From positions 1-61,781 of the forward strand of contig NZ_BDBS01000065.1 of NCBI RefSeq assembly GCF_001613105.1: 61,781 nt of DNA. The letters run 5' to 3'. Position numbers and translations under genes: made by a program. Origin of the DNA: Nocardia pseudobrasiliensis NBRC 108224 (GTDB lineage: Bacteria > Actinomycetota > Actinomycetes > Mycobacteriales > Mycobacteriaceae). Positions 36,009-44,315 of the stretch are shown here, in pieces. Below the pieces are notes generated by a model. It saw only the letters and a list, made by a program, of their open reading frames with translations, did not search any database and had not been told where the DNA came from. How positions within the stretch are numbered: position 1 is the stretch's first letter; every line of letters starts with the position of its first letter.

Positions 36009-37595
36009 TCACAACGACACCGCCTCGTAAAGCTTCCCGATTTCGTCACGACCGAGTACACGCATGCTGCCGGGCCGCTGATCACCCAGCGCGATCGGGC
36101 CGATATGCGTACGCACCAGACCGATGACCGGATGGCCGACCGCCGCCAGCAGGCGGCGCACGATGTGCTTGCGGCCCTCGTGCAGCACGACCTTCACCAG
36201 CGAGCGGCCCTCGCCGATCTCGAGCACCTGGAACCGGTCGACCTTGGCCGGGCCGTCGTCGAGTTCGACGCCGCTGTGCAGCCGCTTGCCGGTCTCGCGC
36301 TTGACCTCACCGTTGACGGTCGCGAGGTAGGTCTTGGAGACCTCGAAGGAGGGGTGCATGAGCCGGTGGGCCAGATCGCCGTCATTGGTGAGCAGCAGCA
36401 GACCCTCGGTATCGGCGTCGAGGCGGCCGACGTGGAACAGCCGCTGCCCGGCCATGACTCGCTCGGCGACGATATCGCCGACACACGGGCGGCCCATCTC
36501 GTCGGACATGGTCGACTGGAAACCCTTGGGCTTGTTCAGCGCCAGGTAGACCTGTTCGTCGCGGACCACGACGCGCACGCCGTCGACCCGCACGACCGCG
36601 GTGTTGGGGTCGATGCGCAGGCCCTGTTCGCGCACGATCGCGCCGTCGACCTCGACGCGGCCCTTCTCGATGAGTTCCTCGGCGGCGCGGCGCGAGGCCA
36701 CACCCGCCTTGGCCAGCACCTTCTGCAAACGTTCGCCCTCGCCCCAGGGGAGCTTCTTCGGGCCGGTCTCCGCGGCCTCGACGTGCTGATTGCGGGCGGG
36801 TTTGGCGAAGCTGAGCACGGTCTGCTCGCGACGCTGCTTCTGCGGTTTGCGGCTGGGCGCTGGCTTGGGGGTCAGCGGGCGGCCGCCGCCGATGCGTCCG
36901 GCGGCGCTGCTGCCGGTCAGCGAACGGCTGTCACCGCGCCCGGCCAGACGTTCGGGCATCGAACGTCCCGCCATGGAACCGCCACGCCCCGAACCGAATC
37001 CACCGGAGGCCGCGCCCCGCCGATCCTGCCCCGACCGATCCGCCGACCGATCGAAACCGCCCCGGCGATCGTCGCGCTCGAACCCGCGCCCGCCACGCTC
37101 GGAACCACCGCGCTCGAAACCACGCGGCCCACGATCCGAACCACCACGCTCGAAACCACGCGGCCCACGATCCGAACCACCACGCTCGAAACCACGCGGC
37201 CCACGATCCGAACCACCACGGGCGTCCCGATCGAAACCGCCGCGATCGCGGCGGTCGTAACCACCGCGCTCCTCGCGACCGGAACCAGCACGGCTCCCAC
37301 GGTCGGATCCACCGCGACCGCGGTCGAATCCATCGCGTCCACCACGGTCGAAACCACGCGCATCACGATCGGACCCGCGTCCCCCGCGGGCGTCACGATC
37401 TGATCCGCGCGAACCACCGCGGCTGTCGCGGTCGAACCCCCCGCGTCCTGCGGAAGCGCCGCGCTCATCGCGGTCGCTCCGATATCCCCCACGGCCGCGG
37501 TCGTTGCCGCGGCCTCGGGCCGATCCGCCGGTAGGCGGTTCGCCCTTACGTTTCCTACGATCCGGTGTGCCATCTCGGCGAGCGGGTGTATTCAC
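36009..37595 (-). CDS. rluB: 23S rRNA pseudouridine synthase RluB-type with RGG extension
   Basis: 528 residues, about twice normal. The catalytic part (about 280-528) has an S4 domain (ERLQKVLAKAGVASRRAAE) and the RsuA-family motif GRLDADTEG with catalytic Asp393. Residues 25-230 are Arg/Gly/Asp-rich and disordered, including three exact 12-residue repeats (GGSDRGPRGFER) at 127-162. It isomerises a uridine in helix 89 of 23S rRNA. The start is a GTG 9 nt after scpB. The extension may bind RNA or promote condensates (inference). Confidence 0.95.
   Translation of the reverse strand: MNTPARRDGTPDRRKRKGEPPTGGSARGRGNDRGRGGYRSDRDERGASAGRGGFDRDSRGGSRGSDRDARGGRGSDRDARGFDRGGRDGFDRGRGGSDRGSRAGSGREERGGYDRRDRGGFDRDARGGSDRGPRGFERGGSDRGPRGFERGGSDRGPRGFERGGSERGGRGFERDDRRGGFDRSADRSGQDRRGAASGGFGSGRGGSMAGRSMPERLAGRGDSRSLTGSSAAGRIGGGRPLTPKPAPSRKPQKQRREQTVLSFAKPARNQHVEAAETGPKKLPWGEGERLQKVLAKAGVASRRAAEELIEKGRVEVDGAIVREQGLRIDPNTAVVRVDGVRVVVRDEQVYLALNKPKGFQSTMSDEMGRPCVGDIVAERVMAGQRLFHVGRLDADTEGLLLLTNDGDLAHRLMHPSFEVSKTYLATVNGEVKRETGKRLHSGVELDDGPAKVDRFQVLEIGEGRSLVKVVLHEGRKHIVRRLLAAVGHPVIGLVRTHIGPIALGDQRPGSMRVLGRDEIGKLYEAVSL
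37074..37217 (-). repeat. 36-bp tandem repeat inside rluB
   Basis: Three near-exact 36-bp units plus one degenerate unit encode residues 127-174, GGSDRGPRGFER and variants. Conservation at DNA level suggests recent slippage or recombination. Confidence 0.8.
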
Positions 37596-37604
37596 GTGAT
37601 CCTG

Positions 37605-38720
37605 TCAATCCTCGGTACCGAGATCGATCTCCGACTCGGCGGGTTTCTTCAGCCTGGTGTACCGGGGATCGGTATCCAGGCTCTCGTTGATCTCATCGAT
37701 CAGGTCGACGCCCGGAAGCAAGGGCGCCAGCGGCGGCAGATCCGCCAGTGACGCGAGCCCGATCCGTTCCAGGAACAGTTCGGTGGTGACGTACTGCGTG
37801 CCGTTGGTCTCGGGATCTGTCCCGGACTCGGCGATCAGGCCGCGTGCCACCAGGGTGCGGATGACGCCGTCGACGTTCACCCCGCGCACGGCGCTCACCC
37901 GTGCTCGCGTAACCGGTTGACGATAGGCGATGACCGCCAAAGTTTCCAAAGCGGCCCGGGTCAATTTCGACCGCGAACCGTCCAGCAGCATGCGCTCGAC
38001 ATAGGGCGCGTACTCGGTCCGAGTGTAGAAACGCCACCCGTCACCGACGTATCTGAGATCTATGCCACTCCCCCGCGCCGACAGCTCCGCCGACATCTCC
38101 CGCAGCGCCTGTTCCACCCGTGGCTCGGTGTCGTCGAGGGCCGTCGCCAACTGCTCGACCGTCGCGGGCGCGTCGACGATCAAGAGCATCGCCTCGAGGG
38201 CCGCACGGAACTCCGGCTCGTCGAGCCGCTCCGAAACCTCGGCCTCCTCGCCCTCGGCAAGCTCACCTTCGTTGTCGGCAAGGTCGCCCTCTGCGTCGGC
38301 AATGTCGGCCCGCTCCCCAGCGATCACGGTCTGCTCGCCAACGGTATTGGCCTCGTTGCCAGCAGCATCGGCCTGCTCGCCAGCAATACTGGTCTGCTCC
38401 CCAGCGATATCGGCCTGCCCACCAGCGACAGCGACCTGCTCCTCAGCGATACCGGTCTGCCCCACAGCAATACCGGCCTGCCCCACAGCAATACCGGCCT
38501 GGCTCTCAGCAATATCGACCTGGCTCTCAGCAAGATCGGCCTGGCCCTCAGCGATATCAGCCTGCCCGACAGCGACATCAGCCTCGGACGCCGCGCGGTC
38601 CGGCTCCTCGCCCGGCCCCGTCTCCTCGGCCAGGCTCGTCTCATCGGCGAGTTCGGCCTCGTCCGCCCGCTCCGGCTCCGCTGCCACAGCCTCGTCCAGA
38701 TCGGTGTCCGCTGCCGTCAT
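37605..38720 (-). CDS. scpB: Segregation/condensation protein ScpB with heptad-repeat extension
   Basis: 371 residues from an ATG overlapping the scpA stop (TGATG). The winged-helix ScpB core is about 170-345 (RAALEAMLLIVDAPAT, RAALETLAVIAYRQPVTRA, VRGVNVDGVIRTL). It joins ScpA and SMC in the condensin complex. Before it, residues 47-165 form 17 tandem heptads of the type A-D-I-A-E-G-Q, absent from typical ScpB. Their Ala/Ile spacing suggests a long helix or coiled coil, or a disordered tether. Confidence 0.95.
   Translation of the reverse strand: MTAADTDLDEAVAAEPERADEAELADETSLAEETGPGEEPDRAASEADVAVGQADIAEGQADLAESQVDIAESQAGIAVGQAGIAVGQTGIAEEQVAVAGGQADIAGEQTSIAGEQADAAGNEANTVGEQTVIAGERADIADAEGDLADNEGELAEGEEAEVSERLDEPEFRAALEAMLLIVDAPATVEQLATALDDTEPRVEQALREMSAELSARGSGIDLRYVGDGWRFYTRTEYAPYVERMLLDGSRSKLTRAALETLAVIAYRQPVTRARVSAVRGVNVDGVIRTLVARGLIAESGTDPETNGTQYVTTELFLERIGLASLADLPPLAPLLPGVDLIDEINESLDTDPRYTRLKKPAESEIDLGTED
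38226..38582 (-). repeat. 21-bp tandem repeat inside scpB (17 heptads)
   Basis: In-frame 21-bp units encode heptads such as ADIAEGQ, ADLAESQ, AGIAVGQ (two exact in a row), TSIAGEQ and GELAEGE. Every unit keeps the length of seven codons, so the frame is preserved by selection or by slippage in whole units. Confidence 0.85.
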
Positions 38721-39589
38721 CACCCGTAGTCCTCTTCGATAGTCACTGTCTCCGTCGGCTTTTCACCATCGGCCTCGCCGATCCAGCTGACCGCCAATGG
38801 GCCCAGCGGATCGGGTTGGTCGAACTCGATCGTCTTGCCTCGATACAGTTCCAGCAGCGCCAGGAAGCGGGCGACGATCTGGACCGGCGTCTCGCAATCG
38901 GCGCATATCTCCCGGAAGGTGGTCCAGCCACCGGCTCCGCGACTTTTCAGCATCTCCAAAACGAACGCGGCCTGTTCGGCCACCGAGATGGCGTGGTTGT
39001 GCAGATGATCCAGTCCCACCTTCGGCGTCGGACGCGGTCGGAACGCCGCCGCGGCGATCTCGGAGAAGCCGACGGCGTCAACTCCCAGCGTAACCTCCGG
39101 CAGCAGGTCGAGAAACCGGTCCTCCAGCGACACCGCACGCGGATAGCGCCGCAGCGCCGCCTGTTCGAGTTCGCCGAGCAATTCGGCCACCTGCTTGAAC
39201 GCCCGATACTGCAGCAGCCGCGCGAACAACAGATCGCGCGCCTCCAGCAGCGCCAGATCCTCCTCGTCGGCTACCTCACCCGACGGCAGCAACCGCGCGG
39301 CCTTCAAATCCAGCAAAGTCGCCGCGATCACGAGGAATTCGGTGGTCTGATCGAGAATCTTGTCCGCGCGCAGCGTCTTGTCCTCGTCCAGGCTCGCCGT
39401 CAACACCTTGACATAGGCGATGAACTCGTCGGTGACCTGGTGCAACGCCACCTCGGTCACATCGAGCCGACGCTGGCTGATCAGCTGCAGGAGCAGATCG
39501 AACGGGCCCTCGAAATTGGCCAGCCGCAGATGAAACTTGTTCGTTCTGTCCGAATTGTCCGGCGCGGCGGTGGTTGTCGCGTCGTTCAC
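38720..39589 (-). CDS. scpA: Segregation/condensation protein ScpA
   Basis: 289 residues. The kleisin N-terminus FHLRLANFEGPFDLLLQLI and a C-terminal winged helix (about 205-270) identify ScpA, which bridges the SMC heads. It overlaps parA by 4 nt and scpB by 3 nt, forming a tight parA-scpA-scpB segregation operon like Rv1708-Rv1710. Confidence 0.96.
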   Translation of the reverse strand: MNDATTTAAPDNSDRTNKFHLRLANFEGPFDLLLQLISQRRLDVTEVALHQVTDEFIAYVKVLTASLDEDKTLRADKILDQTTEFLVIAATLLDLKAARLLPSGEVADEEDLALLEARDLLFARLLQYRAFKQVAELLGELEQAALRRYPRAVSLEDRFLDLLPEVTLGVDAVGFSEIAAAAFRPRPTPKVGLDHLHNHAISVAEQAAFVLEMLKSRGAGGWTTFREICADCETPVQIVARFLALLELYRGKTIEFDQPDPLGPLAVSWIGEADGEKPTETVTIEEDYG

Positions 39590-40554
39590 CGGCCCGACCG
39601 GTGGATGACTTCCCGTGCCATCGCGCGATACGCCTCGGCGCCACCGGATTTGGGCGCCCAGGTGGTGATGGGCTCACCGGCCACGCTCGCGTCGGGGAAG
39701 CGAACCGTGCGGGCGATCACCGTGTCGTAGACCAGATCGCCGAAGACCTCCACGACCCGGGCCATCACCTGCCGCGAATGCAGTAACCGCGCATCGAACA
39801 TGGTGACCACGATGCCGTACAGGCTCAACCGCTGATTCAACCGGTCCCGCACCTTCTCCACGGTATCGGTGAGCAGGGCCAGTCCGCGCAGCGAGAAGTA
39901 TTCGCATTCCATCGGAATGACGACACCGTCGGCGCAGGCCAGCGCGTTGACGGTGAGCAGACCCAGCGACGGCTGGCAGTCGATGAGGATGTAGTCGTAC
40001 TGATCGCGCAGCGAGGCCAGCGCGCGTCCGAGCGTCTGCTCGCGCCCTACCTCGTTGACCAGCTGGATCTCGGCCGCGGATAGGTCGATATTGCTGGGCA
40101 ATAGATCCATGCCGTCGACCTTGGTGCGCATGAGCACATCCTTGGCCGCGGCCTTGCCGCCGACGAGCAGATTGTGCACGGTCAGATCGAGATCGTGATG
40201 GGCGACACCGAGGCCCGCCGACAGCGCGCCCTGCGGATCGAGATCGACCAGCAGGACGCGGCGGCCGTATTCGGCCAGCGCCGCGCCGAGATTGATGGTG
40301 GAGGTGGTCTTTCCGACGCCCCCCTTCTGATTACACATGGCGATGATCAGGGCTTCGTCCTGATGCGACACCGGAGGCGGTTCGGGAATATCACGCAACG
40401 GGCGACCGGTCGGTCCGATTTCCGCGCCGTCCGCCACGATGTCCTTCGCCTCCCACAGTGTCTGGGCCGCCTGCTCGATGCGGGGGGCCGACCTTCCCGA
40501 AAGCGGTTCTGCCGCAGCACTCCTCGGCGGCTCGGCCGCACCGGCTGTCGTCAT
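39586..40554 (-). CDS. parA: ParA/Soj-type chromosome partitioning ATPase
   Basis: 322 residues. The deviant Walker A CNQKGGVGKTTS (74-85) follows a 65-residue Pro/Ala-rich lead; VDLDPQGALS and the Walker B-like YILIDCQPSLG follow. It matches the scpA-linked ParA homologue (Rv1708-like) rather than the origin-linked parAB, as no parB is adjacent. Confidence 0.94.
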   Translation of the reverse strand: MTTAGAAEPPRSAAAEPLSGRSAPRIEQAAQTLWEAKDIVADGAEIGPTGRPLRDIPEPPPVSHQDEALIIAMCNQKGGVGKTTSTINLGAALAEYGRRVLLVDLDPQGALSAGLGVAHHDLDLTVHNLLVGGKAAAKDVLMRTKVDGMDLLPSNIDLSAAEIQLVNEVGREQTLGRALASLRDQYDYILIDCQPSLGLLTVNALACADGVVIPMECEYFSLRGLALLTDTVEKVRDRLNQRLSLYGIVVTMFDARLLHSRQVMARVVEVFGDLVYDTVIARTVRFPDASVAGEPITTWAPKSGGAEAYRAMAREVIHRSGR

Positions 40555-40811
40555 ATCCGCTGCTCCTTCAGTGTTCTGCGCCCAATTGCCCCGCCGAGCG
40601 CAGCGAGGCAGCTCCCACCCGACGTCCCCGTAACGGTGACATCAGGACCCCCATAGACGCTACCGCTTCGGAGCGCAAGACCTACGCTCGGACACGCTTT
40701 GTGAGCATGGCATCAGTGCGCCGTGGCACCGATCTGTGCGCAAAACGTGGGCCAGCATACCGGCGGAGTATCGAAACAGAGGGAAGGACAACGTCTCCGG
40801 CGCGTCGTGGC

Positions 40812-41759
40812 CTACCGCGCCCGGGGATGGGCCGTGGCCCAGACCTCGTGCAGGGTAGTGATGGTGACGAGAGTGTAGATCTGCGTCGTGGTGACCGAGG
40901 CGTGTCCGAGCAATTCCTGAACGACTCGGACATCGGCGCCACCGGCGAGCAAATGGGTGGCGAAGGAATGGCGCAAAGTGTGCGGGGATACGGCCGCACC
41001 GATTCCCGCGCGCTCGGCGGCGTCCTGCAGGACCTGCCACGCGCTCTGACGCGAGAGCCGACCGCCGCGATGATTGAGAAACAGCGCCGCATTTCCCTTG
41101 CCGTGCAGCGCCAGCGCGGGCCGACCGCGGACCAGATAGCCCTCGACGGCCGCCAGCGCGGGGCGGCCGATCGGGACCATCCGTTGTTTACCACCCTTGC
41201 CGTGCAGGACGACCGCGCGTTCGCCGGTATCGATATCGTCGATATCGAGTCCGACGACTTCGGATATCCGCGCGCCCGTGGAATACAGCAGTTCCAGCAG
41301 CGCGCGATCGCGCAGCCCGCGCGGACCGCCGTCGGCTTCCCCGGTACCGCCGGCGGCCTCGAGCAGCTTCGAAATCTGTTCATATGGAAGGGCTTTCGGC
41401 AGCCGCCTGGCCGGAGTGGGCGGTTTCACCGGATGCGCGACATCACCCGCGGTAATGCCCTCGGTCGTCGCGAACCGATGCAGCCCCCGCACCGCGACCA
41501 GCGCCCGCGCCGCCGAACTGGCCGCCAGCGCCGGATATCCACCGCCCCCGGTCCGCAGCGCCACCACGAAATCGGCGATATCGCTTTCGCGCACCGCGTC
41601 CAGCCCCGCGATCCCCCGCTGCGCCAGAAACTCCTGATACCGCCCGAGATCGCGGCGATACGCGCTCGACGTATTTCGCGCGACACCCCGCTCGACCGTC
41701 AAATGGTCGAGATAGGCCGCGATCTGACGCGGTACTTGGGCATCCACGGCATTCATCAT
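40812..41759 (-). CDS. xerD: Tyrosine recombinase XerD
   Basis: 315 residues. Core-binding domain (about 10-105), then Arg164 (TGARISEV), H260-x-x-R263 (HTLRHSFATH), His286 (LGHASVTTTQ) and Tyr295. With XerC it resolves chromosome dimers at dif. Two adjacent ATG codons (41759, 41756) are possible starts. Unlike the integrase at 3691 it is housekeeping, as its conserved neighbourhood shows. A 257-bp gap to parA has no gene. Confidence 0.94.
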   Translation of the reverse strand: MMNAVDAQVPRQIAAYLDHLTVERGVARNTSSAYRRDLGRYQEFLAQRGIAGLDAVRESDIADFVVALRTGGGGYPALAASSAARALVAVRGLHRFATTEGITAGDVAHPVKPPTPARRLPKALPYEQISKLLEAAGGTGEADGGPRGLRDRALLELLYSTGARISEVVGLDIDDIDTGERAVVLHGKGGKQRMVPIGRPALAAVEGYLVRGRPALALHGKGNAALFLNHRGGRLSRQSAWQVLQDAAERAGIGAAVSPHTLRHSFATHLLAGGADVRVVQELLGHASVTTTQIYTLVTITTLHEVWATAHPRAR

Positions 41760-41779
41760 GGCAGCCCCACGCGCCGCGG

Positions 41780-42646
41780 CTACGCAATGAGTTCGAGTCG
41801 AAGCTCACCGAGCACATCGGGATCGGCGAGCAACTCGATTCCGATGATGCGCTCGTCGCGCACGGTGAATTCGAAAACCACGCGCGGAACCTCGTCCACC
41901 GCCCAGATCGCACCGGCCAGGCCGTCGATCAACGCCGGCAGCGCCCGCTTCGCCCGTCCGGCAAAGACTTCCGCGACCGCCCGCGCCCCGCGCGCCCCCG
42001 AGACCGCGCCGCTGGCCACGGCCACCGCGTCGGCGCGCAACACCACCTCGGGATCGAGCAGTCGCAGCAGGGCCGCGAAATCCCCACCGCGGGACGCGGA
42101 CAGGAACGCCTCGACCACCACCCGCTGCCGATCCCGATCGGCGCGCACCTCACCGACCGTGCGCATCCGGCGGCGGGCGCGGCTGGCGAGTTGACGGGCG
42201 GCGGCCGGGGTTTTGCCCAGCACGGTGGCGATCTCGTCGAAGGGCACCGCGAACAGATCGTGCAGGACGAACGCCAGACGTTCGGAGGGCGCCAGCGTAT
42301 CGAGCACCACCACCAGCGCCGCGCCGATCGAATCATCCAGCACGACCTGCTGTTCGGGATCGAGACCGGCCTCGGGAGCGTCGAATTCGCCGAGACCGTC
42401 CTCACCCCGCTGGGCGCGCGAGTGCAACATGGTCAGGCAGACCCGCGAGACGACCGTGGTCAGCCAACCGGCGAGATTATCGATCTCCTCGGTCTCGGAG
42501 CGGCTCAGCCGCAGCCACGCCTCCTGAACCGCGTCCTCGGCCTCGGCGCGCGAACCCAGGATGCGCTGGGCCAGGACCTGCAGGCGGGCACGCTGTCGCT
42601 CGAATTGCCGTGCCACCAGATCGAGGTCGTGCCCGCCGTCGCTCAT
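41780..42646 (-). CDS. ECF41-type sigma factor (copy 1)
   Basis: 288 residues. Region 2 (QRILGSRAEAEDAVQEAWLRL) and region 4 (LAFVLHDLFAVPFDEIATVLG) are joined to a SnoaL-like C-terminal domain (about 175-288) that in ECF41 factors replaces a separate anti-sigma factor. The terminal motif NPDKL appears as DPDVL. A matching promoter (TGTCACA-N16-GGTC) lies upstream, inside the next gene. Related to mycobacterial SigJ. Confidence 0.92.
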   Translation of the reverse strand: MSDGGHDLDLVARQFERQRARLQVLAQRILGSRAEAEDAVQEAWLRLSRSETEEIDNLAGWLTTVVSRVCLTMLHSRAQRGEDGLGEFDAPEAGLDPEQQVVLDDSIGAALVVVLDTLAPSERLAFVLHDLFAVPFDEIATVLGKTPAAARQLASRARRRMRTVGEVRADRDRQRVVVEAFLSASRGGDFAALLRLLDPEVVLRADAVAVASGAVSGARGARAVAEVFAGRAKRALPALIDGLAGAIWAVDEVPRVVFEFTVRDERIIGIELLADPDVLGELRLELIA

Positions 42647-42670
42647 CGCGATCTCCTCTGCCCTCGTCTG

Positions 42671-43441
42671 TCACGACCGGTGCGGCGACTCGAATGTGAC
42701 AGGGTCGTCGAACAATTCCGTCGCCCGATCGAGCGCGGCGGTCAACGCGGCCGGGTCGGGTCTCAGCCCGGTGATGATCGCGTCGACGCCCCGCAGCTCG
42801 GCCCGTTCGAGCAGGCGCTTCTCATTGGTGACCCACTCGCCGCGCGCGGCCAGCACCGCATGGGCCGTCTGCGTCGCCGCTGTCGCCAGCGCACCGGCGA
42901 GCTCGGTGACCGCGCCCCGTGCGGGATAGGCGTTCCGCGCGTAACGCAGGGTCAGATTCGCGCGGTCGCGCCAGAACCTCGGCGCGGCGATGCGGAGAGC
43001 CTGCGGATACGCCGGGCGAGGCAGGTCGCCGAACAGGGTCCGTGCGAGTGCCAGCTCGGCGACCAGCAGATAGCTCGGTATGCCCGCGAGATGGAACAGC
43101 AACGGCTCCCACCGGAATCGGCCCTGTTCGGCCTCGGCCGTCTCGTATTCGACGACCTCGAGATCGCGGTAGTGCACGTCGACCGGGCGACCATCGATCT
43201 CGAGCCACGCGCCGCCGTTGAATACGCCGCCACCCCAGCCACCGATCTCGCCGACCTCGCCGGGCCAACCGAGCGCGCGCAGATCGGCGGGATCGAATTC
43301 GCCGCGATAGTAGAGCGCGAAATCCCAATCGCTGTCCGGGGAGTGAGCGCCGGTGGCGCGCGAGCCGCCGAGGGCGACAGCGCGCACACCGGGCAGCGTC
43401 GCCAAGCGCTCGGCTACCCGGTCGGCGAATTCGTCGGTCAT
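42671..43441 (-). CDS. Nucleotidyltransferase-fold protein
   Basis: 256 residues. GGSRATG followed by SDSDWDFALYY is the GS...DxD signature of the polymerase-beta nucleotidyltransferase superfamily (kanamycin-transferase-like), with a third acid in PVDVHYRD. The C-terminal half is helical. It may adenylylate a small molecule, or be a stand-alone MNT-type domain. Last gene of the four-gene operon driven from 45547; ATGA overlap with the preceding gene fixes the start. Confidence 0.82.
   Translation of the reverse strand: MTDEFADRVAERLATLPGVRAVALGGSRATGAHSPDSDWDFALYYRGEFDPADLRALGWPGEVGEIGGWGGGVFNGGAWLEIDGRPVDVHYRDLEVVEYETAEAEQGRFRWEPLLFHLAGIPSYLLVAELALARTLFGDLPRPAYPQALRIAAPRFWRDRANLTLRYARNAYPARGAVTELAGALATAATQTAHAVLAARGEWVTNEKRLLERAELRGVDAIITGLRPDPAALTAALDRATELFDDPVTFESPHRS
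42675..42701 (-). promoter_or_regulatory. ECF41-type promoter upstream of sigma copy 1
   Basis: Minus strand TGTCACA (42695-42701), 16-bp spacer, GGTC (42675-42678). The published ECF41 consensus is TGTCACA-N16-CGTC, so the -35 is perfect and the -10 has one change. It ends 28 nt before the sigma gene start and lies in the 3' end of the nucleotidyltransferase gene. Confidence 0.7.
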
Positions 43442-43914
43442 CGGCTGCTCCATTGTTGCTGCGGCGGCATACCCGGAATCGGTTTGCCGATCAGGGCCAG
43501 GGGGACGAAGAAGTTCACCTGGCCGATCGCCATCGCGAGGGTGGCGATGGCGGTTTCACTGTAGTGTTCGGCCACCCGGGCATAGAGGTCGTCGGGCACT
43601 CGCTCGCCGTGTGCGGCGGGCCGCAGGACCGCGTCGACCAGGGCAAGGGCGGCGCGTTCGGCGTCGGAGAAGTTCGGCGCGTCCTGCCAGGTCGCCACCG
43701 CGTTGATCCGGTCCTCGGATTCGCCTGCCTTGCGCAGATTTCCGGCGTGCAGGGCGGTGAGGTAGGTGCTGCCGACGATCTGGCCCGCGCGCAGCTGGAT
43801 GAGGCTGATCGTGGATCTGGGCACCGAACCGTTACCGGTGACCTGGAACAGCGCCGGGCCGACCGCGGCGAGTTCGGGGACCAGCTGGCCGGGATCTTGC
43901 AGACGAGAGCGCAT
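43438..43914 (-). CDS. Carboxymuconolactone decarboxylase-family (AhpD-like) protein
   Basis: 158 residues with the CMD/AhpD fold region (LIQLRAGQIVGSTYLTALHAGNLRKAG), but the usual catalytic CxxC is absent: the positions read GSTYLTALH. Thiol peroxidase activity is therefore unlikely. CMD proteins are the typical partners of ECF41 sigma factors. AAAGG lies 7 nt before the ATG. Confidence 0.88.
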   Translation of the reverse strand: MRSRLQDPGQLVPELAAVGPALFQVTGNGSVPRSTISLIQLRAGQIVGSTYLTALHAGNLRKAGESEDRINAVATWQDAPNFSDAERAALALVDAVLRPAAHGERVPDDLYARVAEHYSETAIATLAMAIGQVNFFVPLALIGKPIPGMPPQQQWSSR

Positions 43915-43925
43915 GGGAGTGCCTT

Positions 43926-44315
43926 TCATTTGTGGGATGCGAGGGCGGCCGCGTTCTGCGGCAGCCAGGAGCGAACGGCGAAGGTGCAGGCGGCGAACAC
44001 GGTCGGCGTGGCCCATTTGTCGGGACCGTCACCGGCCGCGATATGCGATGCCGCCGCGCCGCCGTAGATGAAGAACAGTCCGGCGTAGGCCCATTCCTTC
44101 GTGCGGGGGTGGCCCGGGGTGAGAATCGCGGCCAGTGCGGCGGCCTTGGCGGCGCCCAGGATCGTCGCGAAGTACATCGGATATCCGAGGTGGTCGAATA
44201 CCTTGCGCACATAGGAGATTCGGGCTAGATCCCAGTAGGAGCCGACCGCGGTTTCCGCCAGCAGCGCGGTCACCGGCACCCACCGGGCGAGTCCGATCAG
44301 GTGTTTGCCCCTCAT
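43926..44315 (-). CDS. DoxX-like membrane protein
   Basis: 129 residues, about four membrane helices (starting near 10, 48, 73 and 103), DoxX/DUF4267-like layout. ATGA overlap with the upstream hydrolase gene. DoxX proteins often occur in ECF41 operons; function unclear, perhaps redox linked. Confidence 0.78.
   Translation of the reverse strand: MRGKHLIGLARWVPVTALLAETAVGSYWDLARISYVRKVFDHLGYPMYFATILGAAKAAALAAILTPGHPRTKEWAYAGLFFIYGGAAASHIAAGDGPDKWATPTVFAACTFAVRSWLPQNAAALASHK

Noticed and set aside
36105..37403. Plus-strand frame over rluB
   Set aside because: Shadow of rluB; the conserved S4 and catalytic motifs are only on the minus strand.
40812..41759. Mobile-element integrase at the xerD position
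   Set aside because: Conserved neighbours and length identify the housekeeping XerD; no att or excisionase genes are near.
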